From NCBI RefSeq assembly GCF_900316465.1, contig NZ_ONDD01000014.1, positions 62,001 through 126,000 on the forward strand: a DNA stretch of 64,000 nucleotides, written 5' to 3'. The DNA is from an uncultured Fibrobacter sp. Its GTDB lineage: Bacteria > Fibrobacterota > Fibrobacteria > Fibrobacterales > Fibrobacteraceae. The notes beneath the pieces are model-generated. The model made no database searches, had not been told where the DNA came from, and saw only the letters and a list, made by a program, of their open reading frames with translations. Both the position numbers and the translations under genes were made by a program. Each line of letters opens with the position of its first letter. Position 1 is the stretch's first letter. Below, piece by piece: positions 34,381 to 43,669 of this stretch.

Positions 34381-36780
34381 ATGAGAGTTTCTAGAATCAA
34401 TCATTTTTTTCGCAAGGTCGGAACCACCCAGATTCGTTACCGTTGGCCCATTCTAGCCATACTGCTCGTTATTACCGTAATCTGTAGTTCCGGTCTTGCC
34501 GATTTCGCTCTTTCGCGTGGCGAAGAGGGCTGGTTTGGCGATTCCGACGAAATCACCATCAATACGAAAAAATACGAACAGGTCTTCGGGAACCTGAACG
34601 GCGTCGGAGTCCTCCTCGTAAAGCAAGGCGATGGCGATGTCTTTAGCGAAGACATCCTGAATGTCATCGATAAAATCGGGACGCGGTTACAAGACGAAAT
34701 TCCGTTTGCAAACAGGCTCACCTCGATTATCAATGTCAATATTCCCGTAGGTAACGAAGAAGGTTTTGAAATCGTCAAGCCTTATGAGAACGGGATCCCC
34801 TCGGACTCGGCGGAGCTCGCCAAGGCACGTGCCCTCGTGATGCGCGGGAACGAAAAAACGAACGCCCTCATCAACGCACTCGTCAGTGACGACGGACGCG
34901 AAACCTGGATTTCCTTGTCGCTCCACCCGTTCGAAGGCAAGGAACTTGAAGAGAAATTCGAAGGCGACGTAGAAGAAGTCAACCTGGCTATCGGCTACAA
35001 GCTGATGGAAATTATGGAAAGCGACGAATTCCAGAACAAAGACTATAAACTGTATGGCGGAGGAATCCCGTTCGACAGCGCCTGCGAAGACCGTTACGAA
35101 ATTCCCGAATACGGCATCAGGGTACTATGCAGCGTCGGCGTGATGCTTTTATTCCTGGCACTTTTCTTGCGCAATTTCTTTGGCGTTTTCGTTCCGGCAA
35201 TCACTACCCTCAGTGCCATCGCCTCGGTATTTGGCGGCATGGCCCTTTTCGGAGTAAAGGCAGATTCTACGCTCGTCACTTTGCCAGTCGTTCTGGGCAT
35301 GGCATTAGCCGTTGGCTATTCGGTGCATTATATAAACATGTTCAAGTTGCAATTTAGACGCACCGGCATCCGTAAAGAATCTGCCATCAAATGCATCGAA
35401 GAATGTGGTTGGCCGGTCCTGTTTACGGTGCTTACGACCATGGCTTCGTTTATCAGTTTCCTGTTTGTCGACATGAAACCCCTTGTATGGATGGGTAAAG
35501 CCGCAGCTCTTGTGGTGCTCGCGATTTACCTCTATGTAACAATCCTGATTCCAATTCTACTGTCGTTCGGCAAGAACGGCGTGCCCGACACTACTAGCAA
35601 AGACGGAGCGACAAAACTGGACAAGGTATTTTCAGCCTGGTCCGATCTCGTCTATAAAAGAAAATGGCACTTTATTGTGGCTGCAGCCCTGATTATTGCA
35701 GCATTTATTCCGGGAATGTTCAAGATTACGGCGCAACTGGACTACCTGAGTATTTCGGGCGACAAGGTTCCCTATGTGCAAGAAATCAAGAAAATGCTAA
35801 AGACTAAGCTCGGAAACCAGTACAGCTATTCCATCATGATCTCTTTTGACGAAGAAGGCGCATTCAAGAAGCCCGAAAACATGAAAGCACTTTTGGAACT
35901 CGAAGATTACGTAGGCGCTCTTTCGCTTACCAAGTGGTCGGGTGGAAAACCGCGCGTGACCTCGGCGACAAGCATCTTGAAAGAAATGAACCGAGCTCTA
36001 AACGAAGGCAAGGATTCGCTTTACACTGTCCCCGAAGACGAATACGTACTTGCGCAGCTGATGGAGCTTTCGTCTATCGAAATGCGCGAAGACTTTAGCG
36101 AAACGATGGACGAAGAATTCAGAATTACAGAAGTCAGCGTGGACATGACCCAATTCGCTACCGAAGAAGCGCTCCAAAACATGAACGCTTTAAAGGCTAA
36201 ACTCGCCGAACTGTTCCCGAACGCCCAATGCACACTGCTTGGCGACATGATCCGCTATTCCGAAATGAGCAATCGCATTGTTTTTGGAGGTCTAAAATCC
36301 TTCGGATTTTCGCTCATCATCATCGCCATCATGCTGATGCTTGCATTCTCCAGTTTCAAGCTTGGAATTATCGGCATGATTCCGAACGTGGCCCCTGTCA
36401 TTTTGGTGGGCGGTGTCATGGGATACTTTGACTTTGCGCTGGACTTTAGCACTGTCACCGTGATGCCCTTGGTATTGGGTATTGCCGTAGACGACACAAT
36501 CCACTTGACCACACACTTGAAAGTCCGATACGAAGAATGCGGATCCCTATCGAGGGCGATGGAAGCGACCTTCCGCGAAATCGGGGCTTCGATGTTCCTG
36601 ACCACGTTGATTCTGTGTGCGATGTTCGGCGTTTACCTGTTTAGCCCCTTGCGTTTCTTGATGGTGCTCGGTCTGCTAATCATTGTCGGCCTTTCAAGCG
36701 CCTTGCTCGCCGACTATACGATTACGCCCGCACTTCTGCAAGTGTCAAAACCGTATGGCAAAGAAAAGGAGAAAGCATGA
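34381..36780 (+). CDS. RND/MMPL-family lipid-type exporter
   Basis: 799 residues with about 12 transmembrane helices in two repeats, each a single helix, a large periplasmic loop and a five-helix bundle. The second helices carry the VLGMALAVGYSVHYI and VLGIAVDDTIHLTTH signatures of the HpnN/MMPL branch. Acidic residues in the latter fit proton-driven transport. Unlike tripartite drug pumps it has no adaptor gene; instead it is flanked by a LolA-like carrier and a beta-barrel, suggesting lipid or hydrophobic cargo moved to the outer membrane. It ends in ATGA overlapping the next gene. Confidence 0.87.
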   Translation: MRVSRINHFFRKVGTTQIRYRWPILAILLVITVICSSGLADFALSRGEEGWFGDSDEITINTKKYEQVFGNLNGVGVLLVKQGDGDVFSEDILNVIDKIGTRLQDEIPFANRLTSIINVNIPVGNEEGFEIVKPYENGIPSDSAELAKARALVMRGNEKTNALINALVSDDGRETWISLSLHPFEGKELEEKFEGDVEEVNLAIGYKLMEIMESDEFQNKDYKLYGGGIPFDSACEDRYEIPEYGIRVLCSVGVMLLFLALFLRNFFGVFVPAITTLSAIASVFGGMALFGVKADSTLVTLPVVLGMALAVGYSVHYINMFKLQFRRTGIRKESAIKCIEECGWPVLFTVLTTMASFISFLFVDMKPLVWMGKAAALVVLAIYLYVTILIPILLSFGKNGVPDTTSKDGATKLDKVFSAWSDLVYKRKWHFIVAAALIIAAFIPGMFKITAQLDYLSISGDKVPYVQEIKKMLKTKLGNQYSYSIMISFDEEGAFKKPENMKALLELEDYVGALSLTKWSGGKPRVTSATSILKEMNRALNEGKDSLYTVPEDEYVLAQLMELSSIEMREDFSETMDEEFRITEVSVDMTQFATEEALQNMNALKAKLAELFPNAQCTLLGDMIRYSEMSNRIVFGGLKSFGFSLIIIAIMLMLAFSSFKLGIIGMIPNVAPVILVGGVMGYFDFALDFSTVTVMPLVLGIAVDDTIHLTTHLKVRYEECGSLSRAMEATFREIGASMFLTTLILCAMFGVYLFSPLRFLMVLGLLIIVGLSSALLADYTITPALLQVSKPYGKEKEKA

Positions 36781-38135
36781 AACGATTTACCGCACTCAGC
36801 TTAGCCATTGCCGCTACCGTTTGCGCCCAAGAAACAGTCTTCTTGGGTAGCCTAACCTCGCAGGCCGGGGTAGGACTCCCGAACGCACACCACAACAAGG
36901 GCGACTTTCTGCTCGGCCAGACGATCTTTGACGGCACAATCAAATCGTACCTGGACGAAGCCATGGTTTATGTAAACGGCCAGATTGTCCACGACGCCTT
37001 AGGCGCTCAATCGACAAACGGCTCATCGGCATTTGTGGCCGATGACGGCACTTTCGCCTTAAAACTACGCGAAGCATACATCGACTGGAAGGGCGAAATG
37101 CTTGCGCTCCGTATCGGTCGACAAGTGGTCTCTTGGGGCAAGGCAGACGACATCCAGATTACAGACGTATTGAATCCGCGAGACGAAACAAATGTAGTTG
37201 CAGCCGACTACAGCGAATCCAAGCTAGGTGTAGACGCCGTGCGCCTATCCCTATTAACCGAAAAAACGCAGGTGGATGCCTACTGGATTCCGTTCTTTAC
37301 GCCAAGCATTCTGCCACTTGCCAAGGGAAATCCACTGCATTCACGCATATTCCCGGAGGAAGTGGATGGCGTCGGGATCAATTATCCAGAAAAATACGAC
37401 GACTTTGAACTTCCTGAAAAAAGGCTTTCGAAGAGCGAACTCGCACTTCGCGCAAGCTCATATACTTCGGTCGCAGATTTGTCGCTGTACGGATTCTATG
37501 GTTGGGATGACCTCCCGTTAATCCGATACAACCCCAATATTGTTTTTGGCGATGGCGAAGATATGCCTGCAACCAGCTACACAATCGATGTGACTGGTGA
37601 ATACAAGCGTATGTACATGATCGGAGCCGATGCAGCGATTCCTGCCGGAGATTTCGTATTCCGTCTTGAAGGAGCCTATTTCCCAAAGAGGCACTTCCAA
37701 ACAGATGTCAACAGTCAACTCTTTAAGTATTCGGAAGACTCGCGCCCCGCAAGCAAGAGAAAGAATCAAGTCTTGGGCCTTGCCGGGCTAGACTGGACAC
37801 CTAGCGGAGGTTGGACGATTACAGCACAATATGTTGCAGACGGCGTAATCGATCACGATAGCGACCTTGAACGAAACGAGTTCGAGCACCAGGCAACCTT
37901 GAGTATTGAAAAATCGATCCTGAACGAAACGCTCACCATTATGGCCTCGGGCGCTTTGGATCTATGGGATTTTTCTACGGCAAGCGAACTGGAACTGGAC
38001 TACAAGCTAACCGACGCGATTACGCTTAGCCTGATTGGAGACCTGTACTTGGAAGGCCCCGACGGCAAGGAGGGGCTATACGGCGAATACCGCGATTATA
38101 GCAGCGTCACTTTCAAAGGAAAAATGTCATTCTAA
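36777..38135 (+). CDS. Outer-membrane beta-barrel, DUF1302-like
   Basis: 452 residues with a signal peptide (LSLAIAATVCAQ). The family pattern of DUF1302-type barrels is visible early: KLREAYIDWKGEMLALRIGRQVVSWGKADDI, followed by DVLNPRDETNVV. The chain is a series of amphipathic strands and ends with Phe (TFKGKMSF), a normal outer-membrane insertion signal. Such barrels commonly sit beside RND exporter and LolA-like genes, and it overlaps the exporter gene by 4 nt. It probably forms the outer-membrane part of this system. Confidence 0.82.
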   Translation: MKRFTALSLAIAATVCAQETVFLGSLTSQAGVGLPNAHHNKGDFLLGQTIFDGTIKSYLDEAMVYVNGQIVHDALGAQSTNGSSAFVADDGTFALKLREAYIDWKGEMLALRIGRQVVSWGKADDIQITDVLNPRDETNVVAADYSESKLGVDAVRLSLLTEKTQVDAYWIPFFTPSILPLAKGNPLHSRIFPEEVDGVGINYPEKYDDFELPEKRLSKSELALRASSYTSVADLSLYGFYGWDDLPLIRYNPNIVFGDGEDMPATSYTIDVTGEYKRMYMIGADAAIPAGDFVFRLEGAYFPKRHFQTDVNSQLFKYSEDSRPASKRKNQVLGLAGLDWTPSGGWTITAQYVADGVIDHDSDLERNEFEHQATLSIEKSILNETLTIMASGALDLWDFSTASELELDYKLTDAITLSLIGDLYLEGPDGKEGLYGEYRDYSSVTFKGKMSF

Positions 38136-38153
38136 CGTTCTGGAGGGGAAAGC

Positions 38154-39140
38154 ATGAAAAAAGCATTATTTGCATTCGCTGCCGTACTTTGCTTAAGCAG
38201 TCAGCTTTTCGCAGAAGAAGCCCCGAAAAAAGCCACTCAAGCACCTTCGCCTTGGGAGTTTTCAGCGACGACCTCTGCGGCCTACTATCCTGAAGTAGAA
38301 CACGATCGTGGAAGCACTCATATTACAGGCATCAGCGGTCCATACGACGGCATCGAGGCCGTTGCTGAGTTTGACGCGGCCTACACGCTCCCCTTCTTGC
38401 GTGGAGACGACGAATTCACCGCCGACAACCATGTAACCTTCAATATGGGTCTAGAAATTTCACCCATTACGGTCGCACCCGTCGCATCGATTACCGTATC
38501 GCCCATTGCCTTTTTGGAACTAGCAATCGGCGGCACGGCAGGAACCGGCTGGAACGCATTCGATTTATTCCAAGGCATGGCTGCATACAACGAAACCAAG
38601 CCCGAATATAAAGACATGACGCCCTTTGCACACTGGTACTTGTACGGCTGGGGAAGCGCATGTCTCATGTTCGATCTTGCCGCCCTCTGGGAAGGCGACT
38701 GGCACCACGTTGTAGCGACAGCCACCTACAAAGCCGGCTACCAGAAATTGACTGGCACCGACAGCGATGTTTGGCTCTGGCAGGAGACAGACGGCATGGC
38801 AAGCGGCTGGGTGTACGAGCAGGAATACTTTGTAGGCTACCAGATGCCTTTGAAACTTTCGATGATCGGCGTCGGCACCACGCTTTCGGGCCATTATAAG
38901 TCCAGCGATTTCGGCGACTATTCATCAAACTACAAGGGCGACTTCATGACCATCGATATTTGGCCCATGGCTGAAATCACACTTGACAAGAAAGACAAGC
39001 TTTTTGTGCTTTTTGATTTCCAGTCGCGCCGCAGTTTCCACGAAAAATACAAAGACGTAGAACACGAGCCCCTAATGACATACAGCGGCAGGGAATGGAT
39101 ATTCTACACACTCGGCTTCCAGTGGAAACATCTGTTTTAA
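38154..39140 (+). CDS. Outer-membrane beta-barrel of unknown family
   Basis: 328 residues with a signal peptide (FAAVLCLSSQLFA). The mature chain shows repeated amphipathic strands and an aromatic end (LGFQWKHLF) suited to BAM-dependent insertion. It has many Trp, Tyr and Asp residues in likely extracellular loops. No specific family is recognised. GGAGGGG lies 6 nt before the ATG, and the gene is 18 nt after the DUF1302-like gene, so it is the last member of this operon. Confidence 0.7.
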   Translation: MKKALFAFAAVLCLSSQLFAEEAPKKATQAPSPWEFSATTSAAYYPEVEHDRGSTHITGISGPYDGIEAVAEFDAAYTLPFLRGDDEFTADNHVTFNMGLEISPITVAPVASITVSPIAFLELAIGGTAGTGWNAFDLFQGMAAYNETKPEYKDMTPFAHWYLYGWGSACLMFDLAALWEGDWHHVVATATYKAGYQKLTGTDSDVWLWQETDGMASGWVYEQEYFVGYQMPLKLSMIGVGTTLSGHYKSSDFGDYSSNYKGDFMTIDIWPMAEITLDKKDKLFVLFDFQSRRSFHEKYKDVEHEPLMTYSGREWIFYTLGFQWKHLF

Positions 39141-39143
39141 TTC

Positions 39144-39172
39144 TTTTCACAATTTTTTTACTAAAATATAAT
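39144..39172 (+). promoter_or_regulatory. Promoter of the STAS-NRPS cluster
   Basis: TTTTCA (39144-39149), a 17-nt spacer and a perfect TATAAT (39167-39172) lie 12 nt before the STAS start codon. It separates this cluster from the envelope operon that ends at 39140. Confidence 0.6.
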
Positions 39173-39184
39173 ACGGAGCCTAGA

Positions 39185-39484
39185 ATGGAACTTAGAACTG
39201 TTTTGAACGATGCTGAAATGACAATTGCTCTTTCTGGCGAGCTGAACACCCTCACCTCGCCCAAACTCGCAGAAGAAATTGCAGCACACATCGAAAAGGT
39301 AAACTCGCTAATCATGGATTTCAAAGAATGCGATTATGTATCCTCGGCAGGGATCCGAGTATTACTTTCAACATTCAAGGTCTTAAAAAAGAAACAGGGA
39401 AACATGCAACTTCTCAATATCGGCGAAAACTTCAGGGAAGTCCTGGACGCAACCGGACTCGACGCCGTTTTCGGTTTAATTTAA
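39185..39484 (+). CDS. STAS-domain anti-anti-sigma factor
   Basis: 99 residues, one STAS domain. The phosphorylation loop YVSSAGIRVLLSTFKVL carries the Ser-Ser-Ala-Gly motif of SpoIIAA/RsbV proteins, so it should be switched by an RsbW-type kinase and a PP2C phosphatase. A SpoIIE phosphatase and an RsbW-like domain are encoded later in the same cluster. The ATG at 39185 is preceded by GGAG; the frame extends upstream only through the previous gene's end. The PLP aminotransferase starts at the very next base, so this regulator is the first gene of a metabolic operon. Confidence 0.88.
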   Translation: MELRTVLNDAEMTIALSGELNTLTSPKLAEEIAAHIEKVNSLIMDFKECDYVSSAGIRVLLSTFKVLKKKQGNMQLLNIGENFREVLDATGLDAVFGLI

Positions 39485-40618
39485 ATGACTAACTACGAAA
39501 TAGAGATGGAACTTGACAAAGCTTCAAAAGCCCTGTCAAAAGAAACGCAATCTATAAATCTATCTTACTGGAATGCCGGCTCCGAATACAAGGCTCAGCT
39601 CAAAGATATCCTCAAATACGAATCCGTACAGGATATTTTTGACTATCAATATTATCTTCCTGAATCCATCAAAAAAAACATTGCAACCAAATTAGGCTTT
39701 TCAAGCGAAGATTTCTACGAATCTCAGGGTTTCGCCTTCTCGCAAAGCACCCATTCGATTGTAACAATCGCAGTATTTCTTTCACAAAGAAATTTGAAAA
39801 CAGGAATCATTGCGCCAGCATACTTTACGGCACAGACTTGCCTAGACGATTTAAAAGTTGACTACCACGTTTTTAACGAATTCATTCCCAACTTCAATCA
39901 AAATTTTGATATCGGCCCCCTTATAAATTCGGACTGCGAAGCATTTTGGTTCACCTCTCCCATCAACTCGACAAGCGTTTATTTCAATCAAAATGTCGTA
40001 AACGGCATTCAAGAACTTCTAGATGCAGGAAAATGGGTCATCTTGGACGAGGCCTTATGCGTAAACGGAAAGGAACTTTCAAGAACATTAGGAATTCAAG
40101 AAAAACTAATGTACATCTATAGCCCGCACAAGGCTCTAGGAATTCAGGGAATTAAATTTTCTGTCATTGTCACACATAAAAAGTTCTCTGACGAAATTGA
40201 TAGGCTTAAAGATTGTTACGGAGGCTCCCTAAATTATCTAAGTCAACTGGGTGCACGTCATTTCATCTCCCAAAATTACGACGAATGCCTTCGTTTTTAC
40301 AATCAATTTTGGAGCGACAATTACAAACGAGTTCATCAGATTCTAGCAAATTACCATTTCGCCCATGTATCACCTGATATATCCGGTCATTATGCCATGA
40401 TCTTTCTTGACGGGTGTATAGGAACGGAAAATTTTATTTTCGCCATAAAAAAACTAATCCAGGAAAAGGGATATTTAATTTTTCCGGGTGTCATGCACGG
40501 TTTTGACATAAGCAAACAGTTCTGTTTTAGAATCAACCTGCTCCTGAACAAGAGTGATTTGGAAAAAGGACTTATTTCAGTTCTTGACTACATGGGCAAA
40601 TTCATCGAGAATGCATAA
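39485..40618 (+). CDS. Fold-type I PLP aminotransferase-like enzyme
   Basis: 377 residues. The fold-type I layout is visible: YWNAGSEYKAQL at the start, a NST-like turn (SPINSTSVYF, in place of the usual NPTG), the Asp in WVILDEALCVNG, the PLP Lys in YSPHKALGIQGIKF, and the C-terminal substrate Arg in FRINLLL. It is distant from standard HisC or AspC enzymes. It stands between the STAS gene (0 nt) and the NRPS gene (1-nt overlap, TAATG), so it probably supplies or modifies the NRPS building block. The substrate is unknown. Confidence 0.78.
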   Translation: MTNYEIEMELDKASKALSKETQSINLSYWNAGSEYKAQLKDILKYESVQDIFDYQYYLPESIKKNIATKLGFSSEDFYESQGFAFSQSTHSIVTIAVFLSQRNLKTGIIAPAYFTAQTCLDDLKVDYHVFNEFIPNFNQNFDIGPLINSDCEAFWFTSPINSTSVYFNQNVVNGIQELLDAGKWVILDEALCVNGKELSRTLGIQEKLMYIYSPHKALGIQGIKFSVIVTHKKFSDEIDRLKDCYGGSLNYLSQLGARHFISQNYDECLRFYNQFWSDNYKRVHQILANYHFAHVSPDISGHYAMIFLDGCIGTENFIFAIKKLIQEKGYLIFPGVMHGFDISKQFCFRINLLLNKSDLEKGLISVLDYMGKFIENA

Positions 40619-43600
40619 TGGCTAAAGAAAAATTTTTCGCCGTACATGACAAACTTACCGAACACGCTCAAATGACGCCCGGTGCCATTGCCGTTATCTG
40701 CGCAGACAAGGAACTTTCGTACAAGGAACTTGACCAGGAATCAGATTATTTGGCGGCATCGCTTTTCGCCCTGATTCCAGAAATCAGACAAGGGGATTTC
40801 ATCACTCTTGTATTGGACAGGTCTTTCTCTATTCATATCGCCATCATGGGCGTTTTAAAAACGGGTGCGGCCTTTATCCCACTTACACTCGACACGCCTC
40901 CTGAAAGAATTGCATACAGCATCAACGATTCCAAATCGCCAGCCATCATTACAACCGCAAAAATCAAGGCGGAACTTCTAGAAATAGGCAAATGCACTTG
41001 CAAGATTTTCACACTAGAAGAACTCCTTGCCAAAGCGAAAAAAGAACATTTAAAAAAACAAGTTGTTCATGTAAGCCCCGATGACATGGCAATGTGCATT
41101 TACACCTCAGGTTCTACAGGAAATCCCAAAGGGGTCTCGCTTAACCACAGGGCCATTTACGAAGAATTCTTTCCAGAACAATGGATCGCCATTGCCCAAT
41201 ATCAAATTCATCGATTGGCCGACATATCCCCATTCACGTTCATCCTTTTTTATACAGGATTCTTTTATTGCATTTATGCAGGCGCCCTATTTTTCCTTAA
41301 CAAAGAAAACGAGCTTAAAGATTTAACAAAATTTTCGGAACAGATCAAGAAGTATCAACTGGATTCCGTAATTGGAATACCTTCATTCATAGAAATTCTA
41401 CTTTCTGCGGCAGACAAAGAAAATTTTGAAAGCATTATAGGCCTTTACATGGGCGGAGAGCCGCTCTCTCCGGAGCATGCCACGAAAATTTTCAGCAAAC
41501 TCCCTACCGTAAAAATCATCAATGGGTACGGTACGACAGAAACATGCTCCATGGCCGTGTGCAAGGTATTGCGAAATACAACAAATTCCTTCACAAATGG
41601 AATTCCATACCGGACAAAAGTCTTCATCGTAGATGAAGAAGGAAACGAACTTGGACCAAACCAAAAGGGAGAACTTTTAATACAGGGCAAGACCCTTTCT
41701 TGCGGATACTTGAATCGTCCCGATGATACGGCAAAGAGCTTTATAGAATACAGAGGCGAAAGAACATACAAATCTGGGGATCTTGCCTATAGGACCGATA
41801 GCGGAGAAATTGTGATCTGCGGGCGAACCGACGATATGGTAAAGTTAAACGGACAGCGAATTGAGCTCCAAGAAATAGAACAATCCATCTTAAAAATTGA
41901 AGCCATTAAGCAAGCAACCGTTATTTTAAAGACCAACGAAAAAGAGAATTTCCTTGTCGCATTCATTGTTGCAGACACAGACATATCTACAAAGGCTATC
42001 AAGGGTGAGCTATCAAAATTTCTTCCGCCTTATATGATTCCTTCGGTTTTTGTAACGCTTGAAAAGATGCCCTTAAATAAACACGGGAAAATTGACAAGC
42101 AAAGCCTAAAAACAATGGATATTTCGTTTAAGCATTTAAACGAGGACTCTTCAGAAATTGGCATCGAAAACATCTTATGTTCAGCGGTCAAAAAAGTTCT
42201 TGATCTAAAAAGAGACCCTTCCAAAGAAGATAATTTCTTTGAGCTAGGCGGATCCTCTATATCAGCCGTTGAGCTAATCATCGAGATAGAAAAGCATCAT
42301 TTAACGCTGACGGTTTCAGATATCTACTACGGAAAGACAATCGATCGAATTGCAAAAAAAATACAATCAAACAAGAACTCAGATGACAATGAAAAATATG
42401 AAGAACAATGCCGAAAAAAAACATTCGACATAAAGGCAGAGCAAGAATTTTTCCTATCTGAAGAAGAACAAAAATCCGGCAGTAATTACGTTTACAACTT
42501 TTCGTACGTTGTCACACTCGGAAATCAATACGATGAAAAAAAACTATGCGAAGCCGTAGACAAGACACTTCAAAAGCATCCGATGATGATGTCTGTTTTT
42601 TCGAAAGATGAAACGGAAAAATATTCCGTCTCATACCGCCCTGAATTGATAAAAAAAACAGAATTGTGGCACACCTCCGAAAAAGAATTCAACAAGTTTA
42701 AAGAAAAGCCGGAGCGTCCATTCAATTTATTCGGAGAACATCTGTATAGAACCAAAGTCATTGTAACAGAGAAAAACAAGTACCTCTTTGTGGAAGTCCA
42801 TCATTCTCTAGGAGACTATTACTCGTGTTTTATATTCGCCGTACAGACCTTCAACGAGTATTACCAAGAAAAATCAGGAGATGACTTTTATTATTCGTAC
42901 TTACAAGACCTAGAAAACACCAAGAAGTCCACAAAATATGCTGAGGCAAAAAGATATTACGAATCCCTAAAGGGCGATTTCAAATGGTGTTGCGTACTTG
43001 AATACGACCATACAAAATCTTTCGGAAAAAGTGCTTATTTGGATTACGATTTAGGAATTTCCCTAGATCAAATGAACCAAGCCGAAAAAAGACGTTCTAC
43101 ATCCAGGAATGAACTTTCTATCGCGGCGGCAATACTTGCCCTTTCCGAGATGACGGAAAAAAAGAAAATCTGCTACACCTGGACTTATGACAACCGGAAA
43201 GAAGGCAAATACCTAGAAACAATCGGCAGTTTCGAAGAAAATCTACCCATCTTTATCGATCTTGAAAAAACGGATTCTCCCTCAAAAGTTCTTTCCGAGA
43301 TTTCAGAACAAATCCTAAAGGGCATTTTCTATTCGGAATGCCTAGGTGATATTTTCTACAATGACGAACTGGACACATACACCTTGGAAATCATCTATCA
43401 AAAGCAAGTCCATGAAAACACCATGCTGAACCTGATTCCGCCGGAAGTTCAAATCGAAGAAGTGGGTTTGAACCGCAATGCGGCAATGCCTTTCGAAATA
43501 GAGGTGCGCGAAAGCCCTTCGGGACTATCCCTGTTTATCGAGTATGCGGAAAATCTATACACTCCAAAACAGGCGTTACATTATGCAGAACTGTTAAAAA

Positions 43601-43629
43601 AGAATTTGACCCTTTTGATGAGTACCTAA
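40618..43629 (+). CDS. One-module NRPS with A-T-C domain order
   Basis: 1003 residues. Adenylation domain (1-510): YTSGSTGNPKGVSLNH (A3), NGYGTTET (A5), YKSGDLAYR (A7), GRTDDMVKLNGQRIEL (A8), and Lys in NKHGKID (A10). Carrier domain (515-585): FFELGGSSISAVEL with the phosphopantetheine Ser. Condensation domain (590-1003): HHSLGDYY, keeping HHxxxD but not the following Gly. No thioesterase or reductase is present, so the C domain may release the product by joining it to a free amine. By eye, the residue matching the substrate Asp235 of GrsA is Ile, so an ordinary alpha-amino acid may not be the substrate. The gene is visibly A-rich compared with its neighbours. Confidence 0.88.
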   Translation: MAKEKFFAVHDKLTEHAQMTPGAIAVICADKELSYKELDQESDYLAASLFALIPEIRQGDFITLVLDRSFSIHIAIMGVLKTGAAFIPLTLDTPPERIAYSINDSKSPAIITTAKIKAELLEIGKCTCKIFTLEELLAKAKKEHLKKQVVHVSPDDMAMCIYTSGSTGNPKGVSLNHRAIYEEFFPEQWIAIAQYQIHRLADISPFTFILFYTGFFYCIYAGALFFLNKENELKDLTKFSEQIKKYQLDSVIGIPSFIEILLSAADKENFESIIGLYMGGEPLSPEHATKIFSKLPTVKIINGYGTTETCSMAVCKVLRNTTNSFTNGIPYRTKVFIVDEEGNELGPNQKGELLIQGKTLSCGYLNRPDDTAKSFIEYRGERTYKSGDLAYRTDSGEIVICGRTDDMVKLNGQRIELQEIEQSILKIEAIKQATVILKTNEKENFLVAFIVADTDISTKAIKGELSKFLPPYMIPSVFVTLEKMPLNKHGKIDKQSLKTMDISFKHLNEDSSEIGIENILCSAVKKVLDLKRDPSKEDNFFELGGSSISAVELIIEIEKHHLTLTVSDIYYGKTIDRIAKKIQSNKNSDDNEKYEEQCRKKTFDIKAEQEFFLSEEEQKSGSNYVYNFSYVVTLGNQYDEKKLCEAVDKTLQKHPMMMSVFSKDETEKYSVSYRPELIKKTELWHTSEKEFNKFKEKPERPFNLFGEHLYRTKVIVTEKNKYLFVEVHHSLGDYYSCFIFAVQTFNEYYQEKSGDDFYYSYLQDLENTKKSTKYAEAKRYYESLKGDFKWCCVLEYDHTKSFGKSAYLDYDLGISLDQMNQAEKRRSTSRNELSIAAAILALSEMTEKKKICYTWTYDNRKEGKYLETIGSFEENLPIFIDLEKTDSPSKVLSEISEQILKGIFYSECLGDIFYNDELDTYTLEIIYQKQVHENTMLNLIPPEVQIEEVGLNRNAAMPFEIEVRESPSGLSLFIEYAENLYTPKQALHYAELLKKNLTLLMST

Positions 43630-43656
43630 TCAAATTACCATTTTTTAACCTATTAT

Positions 43657-43662
43657 TATATT
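43657..43662 (+). promoter_or_regulatory. -10 box, leaderless start (MATE fusion gene)
   Basis: TATATT ends exactly 7 nt before ATG (43670). It suggests that the transporter and phosphatase can also be transcribed separately from the NRPS. Confidence 0.5.
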
Positions 43663-43669
43663 TAAATGA

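Noticed and set aside
36777..39140. The two beta-barrels as part of the NRPS cluster
   Set aside because: They are packed with the RND operon, and a TATAAT promoter at 39167 starts the STAS gene separately.
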